Below are positions 28,572 through 38,382 of a DNA stretch of 64,000 nucleotides, one piece after another. The notes under the pieces are model-generated. The model was not told where the DNA came from. It searched no databases and saw nothing but the letters and a program-made list of their open reading frames with translations. The translations under genes were made by a program, and so were the position numbers. The stretch's first letter is position 1. Every line of letters starts with the position of its first letter. The DNA comes from Legionella tucsonensis (GTDB lineage Bacteria; Pseudomonadota; Gammaproteobacteria; Legionellales; Legionellaceae): assembly GCF_001468035.1 (NCBI RefSeq), contig NZ_LNZA01000008.1:186001-250000 (forward strand), written 5' to 3'.

Positions 28572-29696
28572 TTAGTTTTGCAGTGCAAGAGTACTGGTAG
28601 TGCCTTTCTCATTATTCAATGAATAATTCATTTTCTTCCTTAATAGCTCGCGAGCGGGTTGCTCAATGTAATAATGAAGTAGCGTAGCAGCTCCAATACC
28701 AGCCCCTAAATTAAGTATAAGAGGTAAATGATGGGGATATATAATATGATCAATAATTATTTGAACCATGAGTGCAGATAAATAAAGAGCGTAAGAAATT
28801 TTGCCCATGAAAAATGCTAACTTATTTCCAAAAAACAATTTGGACAGTCCCGAGTTATTGGAAAGGCCCATGACAATCAATGCAGCAGGAATTACTGTTT
28901 GCCATAATGTAGCACAGTAACAATTCAGAATAAGAGATACGCCAATTAGAGTTAAAACATCATAAATTATAACATTACGCGTCCATATTTTGATCTTTTC
29001 TACTAGAAAATACACGCCACACCCCCATAGGAAGGCCCAAAAAAATAGCACTAGGGAAATTCCATGAGCAAATTGACGACCTGGATTTAGAAATTGATGT
29101 GCTATTCCCCAAGTTATAATAGCATCATAAAAAGGATACCTTAACTGAGAATAAATTATTGCCAGGATGACTAACAATAACCATAGAGAAGCCTTAGCAA
29201 GTCTGCGGATGAATAAAGGAAAAAGCAGATAGCTAAAAAACTCGGTACTTATTGACCAAGAAGGTTGATTCCACGAAAGAAGCTCTGTGAATCCCCACGC
29301 GTGAAGTACAGTAAGGTTTAATATGAATGTTTTCCATGTATTATTCGGATCACCATCAATTCTAATCAACACCAAACCAGCATAAAGCATAAGCGTCACG
29401 AAATGTAGTGGATATACTCGAGCAAATCGAGCAAACATAAAACTACGGTATCCGATTGTTTTTTGTGCAAACTTAGAAGAATACACATATGAAAGGATAA
29501 AACCTGAAAGCACAAAAAATATTGTAACGCCCGAGCCACCCAAACGAGAAAGTTTCATTGCAAAAGCATCACCTTGCCATCCCCACGTTGCATGTAAGAA
29601 AAAAACCCAAAGTGCAGCATATCCACGAAGACCAGTTAAACCTTTTATTTCTGTCGGATCAGAATTAGCAAAGAATTTCCTATTTAATATTTCCAT
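28572..29696 (-). CDS. Membrane acyltransferase (acyltransferase family 3)
   Basis: This 374-residue protein has about ten hydrophobic segments. The family signature appears at the N-terminus: GLTGLRGYAALWVFFLHA with the essential histidine. GGSGVTIFFVLSGFILSY follows, then RFARVYPLHF. Members O-acetylate or acylate sugars, lipids or LPS at the inner membrane. The target here is not indicated by neighbours. The C-terminal tail is Asn/Thr-rich. Confidence 0.87.
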   Translation of the reverse strand: MEILNRKFFANSDPTEIKGLTGLRGYAALWVFFLHATWGWQGDAFAMKLSRLGGSGVTIFFVLSGFILSYVYSSKFAQKTIGYRSFMFARFARVYPLHFVTLMLYAGLVLIRIDGDPNNTWKTFILNLTVLHAWGFTELLSWNQPSWSISTEFFSYLLFPLFIRRLAKASLWLLLVILAIIYSQLRYPFYDAIITWGIAHQFLNPGRQFAHGISLVLFFWAFLWGCGVYFLVEKIKIWTRNVIIYDVLTLIGVSLILNCYCATLWQTVIPAALIVMGLSNNSGLSKLFFGNKLAFFMGKISYALYLSALMVQIIIDHIIYPHHLPLILNLGAGIGAATLLHYYIEQPARELLRKKMNYSLNNEKGTTSTLALQN

Positions 29697-30297
29697 TATA
29701 AATTTCTCATTTCAGCTATGAAGATTATGTTAATTAACGCTAATTCAGTCTCTTAAACATTATCAAATTGTCATCGATATTAAATCTAATTGCACATTGG
29801 CTTTATCTGAAATTAAACGGGCATATAAAATAAGTGCATTAGATTTTGAGAGAAGCTGGTTTAAGACTTGGGCTTCCATGTGAGTACCTGAAAGTATTTT
29901 CAAAAACACAAAAATGGCTCTCAACAGATGCCCTCCCCTAATTGTACCTTTGCCGGCGGTAGAGCATACTACAAACTAGAATAATATGGTAGAGCAGATC
30001 TTTATCCGGTATGTAACTTATCAGTATGAATTGAAGAAGATTCTTCTCTTACTAAAAAACACGTGTAATTTATCAATCGGCCTCATTTTATTTTGCAATC
30101 GATTGACAGATTTTTATGAGTCAGCTGTTTATCATCGAATTGTTTATTTAATCCTCCTCCCAAAAAATCAACTGCTTCTCAACTACCTGAATTTGCAATA
30201 TGATAGCCATTGTGCCGCTTTTGAATAGCTGTACATAATGCGCTGACCCAAGTTGGCAGTGACGTTCATTTTTAATTTTTTTTGGAGGACTTGATCC
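29697..30297. other. Long intergenic region, no convincing gene
   Basis: About 600 AT-rich bases lie between the acyltransferase and panB. An 80-codon frame at 29986-30228 lacks a ribosome site and family resemblance and was not called. The region must hold the acyltransferase promoter and the panB promoter. Confidence 0.4.
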
Positions 30298-30372
30298 ATG
30301 CGACAGGTACCTGTAGTGTGTCTCGCTTTTCATCTTAATGCTTACTTCATTTCATTAAGGAGTAACGCATGA
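30298..30372 (+). CDS. Short upstream reading frame (24 codons) overlapping the panB start
   Basis: An ATG at 30298 follows a strong GGAGGA site by eight bases. The frame (MRQVPVVCLAFHLNAY...) runs 24 codons and its TGA overlaps the panB ATG as ATGA. Val and Leu are present, and panB uses the valine-pathway intermediate 2-oxoisovalerate, so a coupling or leader role is conceivable. A perfect 12-bp palindrome ACAGGTACCTGT lies inside it at 30303-30314. It could be chance. Confidence 0.35.
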   Translation: MRQVPVVCLAFHLNAYFISLRSNA

Positions 30373-31157
30373 AAATCCATGATTTTAAAAGTAAAAAAGA
30401 AGAACAGAAAAAAATTTCCATGATTACCTGCTACGATTATCCTTCCGCCCGTATTGTAGCTGAATCAAATATTGATTGTGTTTTGGTCGGAGATTCAGTA
30501 GCCATGGTAGTACATGGATATGAAACAACCATTATGGCTACTATGGAGATGATGATTCTTCATACCCAAGCTGTAGCACGTGGTTTAAAACAGCAATTTT
30601 TAATCACTGATCTTCCCTTTTTAAGCCATAAAAACTCACTTACGCAAACTGTAGAAAATGTAAAATGCTTACTCCAAGCAGGAGCACATGCCGTGAAAAT
30701 TGAAGGAGCTGATGCAGATACCTGCCAGACTATTTCTTATCTTGTCAATGCAGGTGTACCCGTTATAGGTCATATCGGCTTAACACCTCAATCCATTCAT
30801 CAATTAGGCGGCTATAGAGTACAGGGAAAAAACCAGGAACAAGCAGAAAAACTTATCCAGCAAGCTCATCAGTTAGAAGCAGCAGGCTGTTTTGCTCTCG
30901 TGCTCGAATGCATTCCTCAACAGCTGGCATTAACAATAACTAAGTCATTAAGTATACCCACTATTGGCATTGGAGCGGGTTCTTGTACCGATGGACAAGT
31001 GATTGTTTGGCATGACATGTTGGGTTTACAAACTGATTTTAATCCCAAGTTTGTTAAAAGATACCTTCAAGGCAAAGAAATTCTGTTGAATGCATTAAAT
31101 ACCTATGTTCAACAGGTTCAACACGTTAGTTTTCCAGCAACTGAACATTCATTCTAA
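30369..31157 (+). CDS. panB: 3-methyl-2-oxobutanoate hydroxymethyltransferase
   Basis: PanB makes ketopantoate from 2-oxoisovalerate and methylene-tetrahydrofolate, the first step to pantothenate. The sequence shows MITCYDYPSA, the metal-binding block VLVGDSVAMVVHG, GAHAVKIEG, VIGHIGLTPQS and GIGAG. The 262-residue length is normal. It has its own AAGGAG site six bases upstream. panC follows after 280 bp that contain a dispersed repeat. Confidence 0.95.
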   Translation: MKIHDFKSKKEEQKKISMITCYDYPSARIVAESNIDCVLVGDSVAMVVHGYETTIMATMEMMILHTQAVARGLKQQFLITDLPFLSHKNSLTQTVENVKCLLQAGAHAVKIEGADADTCQTISYLVNAGVPVIGHIGLTPQSIHQLGGYRVQGKNQEQAEKLIQQAHQLEAAGCFALVLECIPQQLALTITKSLSIPTIGIGAGSCTDGQVIVWHDMLGLQTDFNPKFVKRYLQGKEILLNALNTYVQQVQHVSFPATEHSF

Positions 31158-31249
31158 TTGGGGAGCAGAATAATCTCTTACATTGCTTGATGTATTTATT
31201 TAAGAACAAGGCAATGAGAATTAATAATTGTTCAGGGGGTACGCTTTGA

Positions 31250-31386
31250 ATCTTGGTCGAAAGTCAGATTTGAGCTCAGGCTGAATGAAAAATACGATGA
31301 GAAAGCGCAGCATACATCAGTATATGAGCTTTTATCAGGGTATTTTTCGTTCAGGATAAGTAAAATATGGCTTTCCGGTCATAGGA
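31250..31386. repeat. MITE-like element family 1, copy between panB and panC
   Basis: CTGAATGAAAAATAC at 31281-31295 pairs with GTATTTTTCGTTCAG at 31340-31354. The core GCGCAGCATACATCAGTATA at 31305-31324 matches the 0.7-kb copy closely. Weaker outer inverted repeats (GGTCGAAAGTC and GGCTTTCCGGTC) suggest the full element spans this interval. Confidence 0.65.
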
Positions 31387-31437
31387 CGAGAGTGCTTATG
31401 AGAATTATTCAGCTCACAAATTCCTTAGGAGTAACTC

Positions 31438-32202
31438 ATGCAAATTTTTCACAATCTCGACGAATGGTTATGCTTTCGTAAATCTTTATCTACTGAATTA
31501 ACTCTGGGCTTTGCACCAACAATGGGTAATTTGCATGCTGGACATGCGTCTTTATTTTTAACCAGCCAAAAAGAAAATGACCATACTGTTTCTAGTTTAT
31601 TTGTAAATCCCACGCAATTTAATCAGGCTGAAGACTTTAAACATTACCCTAGAACATTAGAAGCAGATCTCAAAATTATGCAAGATTCCGGTGTTGATTA
31701 TTGTATTCTGCCCGATGAAAAATCAATCTATGCTGATGAATATAATTATCAAGTGCATGAACGCAAGCTTTGTCAACTCATGGAAGGAACTCATAGACCT
31801 GGACACTTTAATGGTGTATTAACCGTTGTCATGAAATTATTGAATTTAGTTAGGCCGCATCGGGCTTATTTCGGTGAAAAAGATTATCAACAATTCTTAT
31901 TAATCCAGGGAATGGTTAAAGCATTTTTTATGGATATCGAAATCAAAGCATGTCCCACCATTCGTGAATCAAGTGGTTTGGCATACAGTTCCCGCAATAA
32001 CCGACTCAATAAAAAGCAAAAAGCTTTAGCCGAAGAATTTGCAGTACTATTCCAACAAAAAGCACTAACATGTGCTCAAGTTATAAAAAAATTAACAGCA
32101 AAAGGGATTATGGTGGAATACATTGAAGAACACCAGGGCCGTCGTTTCGCTGCGATACGTATTGATGACATCCGCTTAATTGATAATTATCTATTAGGCT
32201 AA
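31438..32202 (+). CDS. panC: Pantothenate synthetase
   Basis: PanC joins pantoate to beta-alanine with ATP. The N-terminal [16 protein letters not shown] carries the nucleotidyltransferase HxGH motif. [27 protein letters not shown] and SSRNNRL follow in family order. At 254 residues it is slightly short at the C-terminus but otherwise complete. The start has AGGAG upstream. panD is not nearby. Confidence 0.95.
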   Translation: MQIFHNLDEWLCFRKSLSTELTLGFAPTMGNLHAGHASLFLTSQKENDHTVSSLFVNPTQFNQAEDFKHYPRTLEADLKIMQDSGVDYCILPDEKSIYADEYNYQVHERKLCQLMEGTHRPGHFNGVLTVVMKLLNLVRPHRAYFGEKDYQQFLLIQGMVKAFFMDIEIKACPTIRESSGLAYSSRNNRLNKKQKALAEEFAVLFQQKALTCAQVIKKLTAKGIMVEYIEEHQGRRFAAIRIDDIRLIDNYLLG

Positions 32203-32208
32203 AATTGC

Positions 32209-32274
32209 AGATACTGTCTTTAAAAGCAAGACGCCTTTTGGGGAAAATTTGGTTTGCTTTTAAAGACAGTATCT
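32209..32274. terminator. Perfect 21-bp stem-loop between panC and the NRPS gene
   Basis: AGATACTGTCTTTAAAAGCA at 32209-32228, and one more base, is exactly complementary to 32254-32274, with a 24-base loop. It lies between two convergent genes and probably acts as a bidirectional terminator, though the length and perfection are unusual for one. Confidence 0.7.
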
Positions 32275-32280
32275 ACAAAT

Positions 32281-35200
32281 CTACAATAATTCTGGAATTG
32301 CTTCGTCTGGAAGCTCTTCTGTAGAGGGTTGTAAAACAGCTTGCCGATATGACATGCCAAGAGCTGTAGATTGCGCAGGAATACCAGCCCAATGAGTATT
32401 TTCAGGTAAACATTCCCCTTTCATGAGCAAAGAAAGACTGCCTAAGGAAGAATTTTTCTCCATTAATGTGTTGTAAAGAACAATTGAACCTACGCCAATA
32501 TTACAACCAGAACCAATAGTGACGTGAGATACTTTAAATATTCTATCTTCATAGAGATGAGTTTGGATTATTGTTTCAGCATTAATACAAACATCATCAC
32601 CGAGGGTAATTAAGTCAAACTCAGAAAACTCCGCGCTATCTGTGAAAATCCTCTTACCTGCTTTAGTTCCCAGGCAACGATGCACCCAAAGCGCAAAAGG
32701 GGTTCCTAAAACTTTATTGGTCCAATGCGGATTCGTATAGTAGTTATATGAGTATTCAATCACATCATTTTTCCAAATAAAGGAGTCCCACATAGGTTTA
32801 GTTAAAGGTTTTAATTTTCCTAAAATTCCCCATTTTAGAACTACCAATATACCAACAAGACAGACGGTAATGAACATCTCTGTTGGTGGCAGAACCAGTG
32901 CTGTAACAAACCACGAATATTCGCTCAACATATAATCCAATACATAAAGCATATTGAACAATCCAATCAATGAAAATGTTGATGGTAAAATAATTCGCAT
33001 AAACTCAATAAATAAACGCATGCAGTAGCGTTTTTTCGATGGGTAAAATGTATCTTTATCAGAAAAACCAACAAATAACTCTCTCTTTGGTAGGAATACA
33101 GCCGGAGAACCTAACCAAGCAGAATAAGGTTCCATTGCTTTGTCGCCTGGTGGAGTCATTGATAAACATCCTAATAAGCCACCTTCACCCATGGATTTAC
33201 CCGCAGACAATAAACTTACATTCCCTACAAAAGCTCTACGTCCAATCGCCACCGGAGCAAAAGAAATGAACCCATTGTATACATGAGGCCAAGCTAATGC
33301 GACTGAACTGGCAGTAAAACCACCTTCTTCAATAGTCACCAAGTCAGGAATAATATGGGGTGTTTCTCCCATTTCTACCCCTTTACCCAGTTTTGCCCCC
33401 AATAATCGTAAAAAGACTGGCATATATAAAGTATCAGCCATAACTGAGACTTCATCCCCATCCAGCAATTTCACCATGATCCAATGACGGAAATAGTAAA
33501 CGCTCTTTAAGGGATAATTACCAGGTTTGACCTTATCTATAATAATCTTTTTACAAAGCACAATGCAGAAATAGTATAAGCTTAAAAAAATGATTGCCCC
33601 CAAAGGTATGGCAAAAAACATCGTTGTAAAATAATGGCCTTGGTCATAGTAATAACTAATCAAAGAGATGGAGGGGAATAAACATAAATAATATATCCCC
33701 ATTACAAAAACGATGCCTAAGTAATGCAAAATACCAAAAAGAGAATTTTCCAGTATGCTCGATTCTTCAACGGTAACTTTTTTTCGAGTAATATGGTCAA
33801 CAGGAATAGAGCCGGAAACTGCGGGAGAACCTGAAAAATAGGTTCCTTGAGGAATTAAATGATGATCAGGTAGCATGGACATTTCATCCAGGACTGCATT
33901 GTCTTCCATCTGAGTATTTAGGCCAACTACTGCCCGCGAACCTACATAACAATTATTGCCGATACTGATGGTTCCTATTTTTAACCACCCATCTTCAACG
34001 ATATAACCATTAAGTCTGCAATCAGCACCAATAGAAGTATTATCTCCTATAGTTAATGAATCATGGGCAGAAATCTGCATGGAACCCAAATAACAATTTT
34101 TACCTATTTTGGCTCCTAATAAGCGATAATAAATCCCGGCCAATGGCGAACCAACTAAAAATTTAGCTAAAAATAAATTCTTTTGCAGTCTTTGTACTAA
34201 CCACCAGCGATAATAGAACCATCCCCAAAGTGGATATTTTCCAGGCTTCACTCGCCCCAGTAAGAGCCATTTCAAACAGATCGTAAACAATAACGAAATG
34301 ATTGGCATAGATAAAAATAATGCTAAAAACGTAAGCTGTGATTCTCTGGAAATAATTGAATACTCAGAACTAACCCAGCTGTAACACAAAATAACAGCAA
34401 GCAGTTGTAAAGTGCCTACCGCATATTGCAATAAGCAGCCAAAAAACTGACCAATACCACATAAATAGTATTTCCATTGTGGCACACTGTACTTTTTGGA
34501 AGTCGAATTATTTTCATCAACGTGTACATTGAGATTAGGATCACTAAATTTCTGTTCCAACTGAGCAATCGTTGGATTTTTATATAAATCCAAAATTGAT
34601 ATGTTTTTTAAAGCAGATATTTTGCGCAAATTAGAAATCACTTTTGCTGCATGCAATGAGTGTCCACCTAGATCATAGAAAAAGTCTGCATTTACAGAAA
34701 TATCCTTACAATCAAATACTTTTTCCCAAACGAGTACAATTTCCTTAGCCAACTCAGACGTAGGTGCCTTATAAAGGTTATCTACTTTTTGTTGCACGGG
34801 TTTAGGAAGTTCCTTGCGGTTCACCTTACCACTAGCTAAAACTGGAAAAGTTTCCAAAACTTCAATTACAGTGGGGAGCATATAATCGGGTAAGCGTGAT
34901 CTTAAAAAGACTTTAAATTCATTTGCATCGAATGCTTTATGCGTGTCAAGAATCAAATAAGCAACTAAAATAGGCTGCTCCAGTATTTGCAAAGAGACCA
35001 CTGCCTGTTTAATTCCAGTATATTGCGTAATAACGGTTTCAATTTCATTTAATTCAATGCGAAATCCACGCAATTTGACTTGATCATCCACGCGTCCAGC
35101 AAAATGCAGATTACCGTCAGGATCTCTTGAAACTAAATCACCTGTTCGATATAACCGTTGATTTTTATTTACAGGATTTAAAACGAATTTTTCTGCTGTA

Positions 35201-36258
35201 GTCTCTGGTCGATTAACATAACCACGAGCCAATGCAACTCCAGCAATACAAAGTTCACCTTCCTCACCCTCTGCTACTTCCTGCAATTGCTCATCCACAA
35301 CGAGTACTTCGTAACCCGGTAAGGGTTTACCAATAGTAATTTCTTGATCAGGATGACATTCTGCATAAGTCGCAATAATCGTTGCTTCGGTAGGGCCATA
35401 AGTATTGATAATGCGTAGACCCTCTCTACTCCAGCACTTAACCAAACTGGGTGGGCAAGTCTCTCCCCCCAAGATTAAAAGACGCAGATCAGGTAATTGT
35501 CCTTCTAAAGAAGACAACAAAGTAGGAACGGTTGAAAAAACACTAACCCGGTGTTGTTGTAGAAAGGAAATCAGACCTAAACCGGATCGTACCTCTTTTG
35601 CAGTACACGCAACAAGGGCAGCGCCATTGGCAAAGGCCATCCAAAACTCTTCTAAAGAAGCATCGAATGCCAATGAAAAACCCTGATATACCTTATCATT
35701 ACTCTTTATATCATAAAGTTTGCTCGCAACCTCAACGTAATGGCAAATGCTGCGTTGCGTAATTTCCACTCCTTTGGGCTTTCCTGTTGATCCCGAAGTA
35801 TAAATGATATAACACAAATCATTGGTGCTTAAATCACCTTGGCAAGTTAGTCTATGCGTGGGGTAGTTGGAAATTTCTTTGGCAAGCTTATCAACTGCAT
35901 AAAAAGTTGGCCATGTCAGATTTTTTTGGGCCAATTGCATAGAAGAAGTTAAAACTGCATCAAAGGACAGATCAGAAAAAATATAATTAATACGATTGTC
36001 TGGATAATCTACTTCAATAGGTACATAAACTGCACCTGTTTTTAAAATAGCAAGTAGAGCAACATAGCACTCTATAGAGCGCTCTAGTAGAATACCTACA
36101 ATGCTACCCTCGGCAATTTTATTCTCATAGAGATAATGAGCTAATTGATTCGCACGATTTTCTAATTCCTGATAGGAAATAAATGCATTATCACAAATCA
36201 AAGCAATATTGCTTGAATAATTATCAACTGATTGTTCAAAAAAATGATGCAATTTCAT
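32281..36258 (-). CDS. Pls/PosA-type non-ribosomal peptide synthetase
   Basis: The 1325-residue protein starts with an adenylation domain (about 1-490): YTSGSTGKPKG, FDASLEEFW, YGPTEAT, YRTGDL, GRVDDQVKLRG and NRKELP. A carrier domain carries LGGHSLHA with the phosphopantetheine serine near residue 532. The remainder is a membrane part with several hydrophobic segments and three tandem hexapeptide-like units, each introduced by a K-P-G-x-x-P/RLLGAK-type block. This A-T-membrane layout is that of the poly-lysine synthetase (Pls) and PosA family, which lacks standard condensation and thioesterase domains. The specificity residues I read (D-A-E-S-I-G-T-I-I) resemble a lysine code. The product is unknown. 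Confidence 0.85.
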   Translation of the reverse strand: MKLHHFFEQSVDNYSSNIALICDNAFISYQELENRANQLAHYLYENKIAEGSIVGILLERSIECYVALLAILKTGAVYVPIEVDYPDNRINYIFSDLSFDAVLTSSMQLAQKNLTWPTFYAVDKLAKEISNYPTHRLTCQGDLSTNDLCYIIYTSGSTGKPKGVEITQRSICHYVEVASKLYDIKSNDKVYQGFSLAFDASLEEFWMAFANGAALVACTAKEVRSGLGLISFLQQHRVSVFSTVPTLLSSLEGQLPDLRLLILGGETCPPSLVKCWSREGLRIINTYGPTEATIIATYAECHPDQEITIGKPLPGYEVLVVDEQLQEVAEGEEGELCIAGVALARGYVNRPETTAEKFVLNPVNKNQRLYRTGDLVSRDPDGNLHFAGRVDDQVKLRGFRIELNEIETVITQYTGIKQAVVSLQILEQPILVAYLILDTHKAFDANEFKVFLRSRLPDYMLPTVIEVLETFPVLASGKVNRKELPKPVQQKVDNLYKAPTSELAKEIVLVWEKVFDCKDISVNADFFYDLGGHSLHAAKVISNLRKISALKNISILDLYKNPTIAQLEQKFSDPNLNVHVDENNSTSKKYSVPQWKYYLCGIGQFFGCLLQYAVGTLQLLAVILCYSWVSSEYSIISRESQLTFLALFLSMPIISLLFTICLKWLLLGRVKPGKYPLWGWFYYRWWLVQRLQKNLFLAKFLVGSPLAGIYYRLLGAKIGKNCYLGSMQISAHDSLTIGDNTSIGADCRLNGYIVEDGWLKIGTISIGNNCYVGSRAVVGLNTQMEDNAVLDEMSMLPDHHLIPQGTYFSGSPAVSGSIPVDHITRKKVTVEESSILENSLFGILHYLGIVFVMGIYYLCLFPSISLISYYYDQGHYFTTMFFAIPLGAIIFLSLYYFCIVLCKKIIIDKVKPGNYPLKSVYYFRHWIMVKLLDGDEVSVMADTLYMPVFLRLLGAKLGKGVEMGETPHIIPDLVTIEEGGFTASSVALAWPHVYNGFISFAPVAIGRRAFVGNVSLLSAGKSMGEGGLLGCLSMTPPGDKAMEPYSAWLGSPAVFLPKRELFVGFSDKDTFYPSKKRYCMRLFIEFMRIILPSTFSLIGLFNMLYVLDYMLSEYSWFVTALVLPPTEMFITVCLVGILVVLKWGILGKLKPLTKPMWDSFIWKNDVIEYSYNYYTNPHWTNKVLGTPFALWVHRCLGTKAGKRIFTDSAEFSEFDLITLGDDVCINAETIIQTHLYEDRIFKVSHVTIGSGCNIGVGSIVLYNTLMEKNSSLGSLSLLMKGECLPENTHWAGIPAQSTALGMSYRQAVLQPSTEELPDEAIPELL

Positions 36259-36456
36259 AGTGTTATATTTCGGGTGAAGAACTCAAATTTGAATTGACTC
36301 CTACTAATTGCGCCATTTTTCACAATTTAGATTGATTTTTTATTTTTTATTAGAAAGAGGCAAGTAAGAACTTTGTTACGCCAATGATATTATATTTAGC
36401 AGCAATAGTAAAAGGCTTATGAAAAAATGACAGCAGGAATATTTTTCAGAATTATA

Positions 36457-36512
36457 GGGTCTGTTTACTTTCGCTAGTTTGGCCAAGATACTAGAAATGG
36501 AAACAGACTCTC
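36457..36512. repeat. MITE-like element family 1, short internally deleted copy
   Basis: GGTCTGTTTACTTTCGCTAG at 36458-36477 pairs with CTAGAAATGGAAACAGACTC. The spacer TTTGGCCAAGATA is identical to bases 811-823 of the long copy, but the core is missing. It lies next to the end of the dienelactone hydrolase gene. Confidence 0.7.
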
Positions 36513-36516
36513 ATCA

Positions 36517-37233
36517 TTACTTAATTAAAATTTCTTGCAAAAAACTAATCATGGTTTCCCATGAACGTTGAGCAGCTACTGCGTTATAAATGGTCCCCAA
36601 TTGTGTATCATGTGCCAGCGGATTAGTAAACGCATGCTGTATATGTCCATACATATGCATTTGCCAATCCACGTTTGCTTCAGTCATCTCTTTGCAAAAT
36701 GCATGCACCTTATCAGGTTGAACCATGGGGTCATCATAGCCATGCAAAGCTAAAATTTTGGCTTTTATTGGTTCAGATTTTAAATTGCCAGGCTGGTGCA
36801 GCAAACCATGAAAACTCACTACTCCTTTAAGATCTGCTCCAGAACGAGCCAACTCAAGAGCACATAAACCACCAAAACAAAATCCAATAATTGCAACCCG
36901 CTTATTGTCAACTTCAGGCATGGCACATACAGCGGCCAACCCTGCTTGCATGCGACGGCGTAATAAAACTTGATTAGAAATCAAGGGGTTCATTAACGCT
37001 TGCTTTTCCTCAATAGTAGAACCAAGCTGACCATCGCCGTACAAATCTACTGCAAAACCTACATAACCCATTTCGGCAAGTAATTTTGCTTTGTTACACG
37101 CAAATTCATTGCGACCGGACCAATCATGAACTACCAATACTGCAGGGCGCGGCGCGGCACGAGCTTTGTCATATGCAACAAAGCCATGAAGTTCTTGCTC
37201 ATTATCATGATAAATATAATTTGAAGTATGCAT
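36517..37233 (-). CDS. Dienelactone hydrolase family protein
   Basis: This is a 238-residue cytosolic alpha/beta hydrolase. The nucleophile elbow is GFCFGG, with cysteine instead of serine as in dienelactone hydrolases. The acid lies in HGYDDPMV and the histidine in IQHAFTNP. VVHDWSGRNEF and GFAVDLYG are further family blocks. Substrate is unknown. It is a single gene next to a short dispersed repeat. Confidence 0.9.
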   Translation of the reverse strand: MHTSNYIYHDNEQELHGFVAYDKARAAPRPAVLVVHDWSGRNEFACNKAKLLAEMGYVGFAVDLYGDGQLGSTIEEKQALMNPLISNQVLLRRRMQAGLAAVCAMPEVDNKRVAIIGFCFGGLCALELARSGADLKGVVSFHGLLHQPGNLKSEPIKAKILALHGYDDPMVQPDKVHAFCKEMTEANVDWQMHMYGHIQHAFTNPLAHDTQLGTIYNAVAAQRSWETMISFLQEILIK

Positions 37234-37426
37234 CTCAAGCTCCCTGAAATAAAACTAAAATTAACTTTTTAGGGACCTAGTTTATAAAATTGGGTTAAAG
37301 AGATAAAGCTATGAATTACATTAGTATCTATTGACAGACATTAAGCAATTATTTGATAAAACAAAAAACGATAGAATGTTTCTTTTATAGTCTACAATTA
37401 GAGTAAAATCTAAAGGGGATATAATC

Positions 37427-38290
37427 ATGATAACTTCATCATTAATCCATGTAAGAGATTTTTTACATGCACAATTGTGTTATCAAGCTTTTATTACTCC
37501 TATCTTTTTTCCTTTGGAAAAAGAATACAGACATTTTGCCAAACTGGCTTGTGAGTTTATTGAGGGAAAACGTACTGAGGTAATTCATCGGGAATTTCCA
37601 CGACATCATGTATTACACCGCTTTGCTCCACAGAAAAATGCGCAAGGAAGAAAGATACTGATCACCCATGGATGGATATCACGTGCAGCATATATGGCTC
37701 GCATAATACAGGCACTTTATCAACAAGGATATGAAGTATATGCCCTTGACTTCCCTGCACATGGTGAAGCAAAAGGCTTGCAATTACCTTGGACTGATGC
37801 AGTCGCTATTTTGAAAGATACAATCAATCAACATGGTCCTTTCTATGCAGTCATTGGGCATTCGTTTGGTGGCTCCATGCTACTCAATACCATGAATGTT
37901 GCAGGTCAACTCCCTGAATGGCAATTAAATCATAAACCAGAGCGTGCAATTTTAATTGCATCGCCTACACAGATGCGCAATCCGATTAATCGGATTGCAA
38001 AAAAATTTAAGCTGAGTGGCCATGGTTATCTTCAGCTGCATCAGGTCATGAAGCAGCAAGCGCACTTTGACATTAAGCTGGTCCGTTTACACCATTTCAT
38101 TTCTCAATCACCCAACATTTCTTTTTTATGCATACACGGGGAGTCAGATAAAACGATTAGTACTAAAGAATCGATTGAATTCTGTAAAAAATACCCGAAC
38201 TCTAGACTTTGTCTACTTCCCGATGCAAATCACGTGAGCGTCTTAATGGACGAACGAGTAGAACATTTAATTTGTGATTTTTTGGCATAA
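37427..38290 (+). CDS. Alpha/beta hydrolase
   Basis: The 287-residue protein has ITHGWISRAAYMAR as the oxyanion region, YALDFPAHGEA, the nucleophile elbow GHSFGGS, a likely acid in HGESDKTI and the histidine in DANHVSVLMD. It has no signal peptide. It resembles lysophospholipase/esterase-like hydrolases, but the substrate cannot be inferred. It converges on rpoH across a hairpin. Confidence 0.85.
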   Translation: MITSSLIHVRDFLHAQLCYQAFITPIFFPLEKEYRHFAKLACEFIEGKRTEVIHREFPRHHVLHRFAPQKNAQGRKILITHGWISRAAYMARIIQALYQQGYEVYALDFPAHGEAKGLQLPWTDAVAILKDTINQHGPFYAVIGHSFGGSMLLNTMNVAGQLPEWQLNHKPERAILIASPTQMRNPINRIAKKFKLSGHGYLQLHQVMKQQAHFDIKLVRLHHFISQSPNISFLCIHGESDKTISTKESIEFCKKYPNSRLCLLPDANHVSVLMDERVEHLICDFLA

Positions 38291-38311
38291 AAACGTAGCC
38301 TGTGTAAAGCA

Positions 38312-38356
38312 AAGCGTAACTTGGGAGTCCTATGCTAAGCCCCCCAGATTACGCTT
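38312..38356. terminator. Hairpin between the hydrolase gene and rpoH
   Basis: AAGCGTAA at 38312-38319 pairs with TTACGCTT at 38349-38356, with inner pairing of TGGG and CCCA. It is positioned between convergent genes. T runs are weak. Confidence 0.55.
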
Positions 38357-38382
38357 CAGAGAATTACATATAATTGATGGAA

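Noticed and set aside
29986-30228. 80-codon open frame upstream of panB
   Set aside because: It has no ribosome site, no family resemblance, and a composition like translated AT-rich intergenic DNA.
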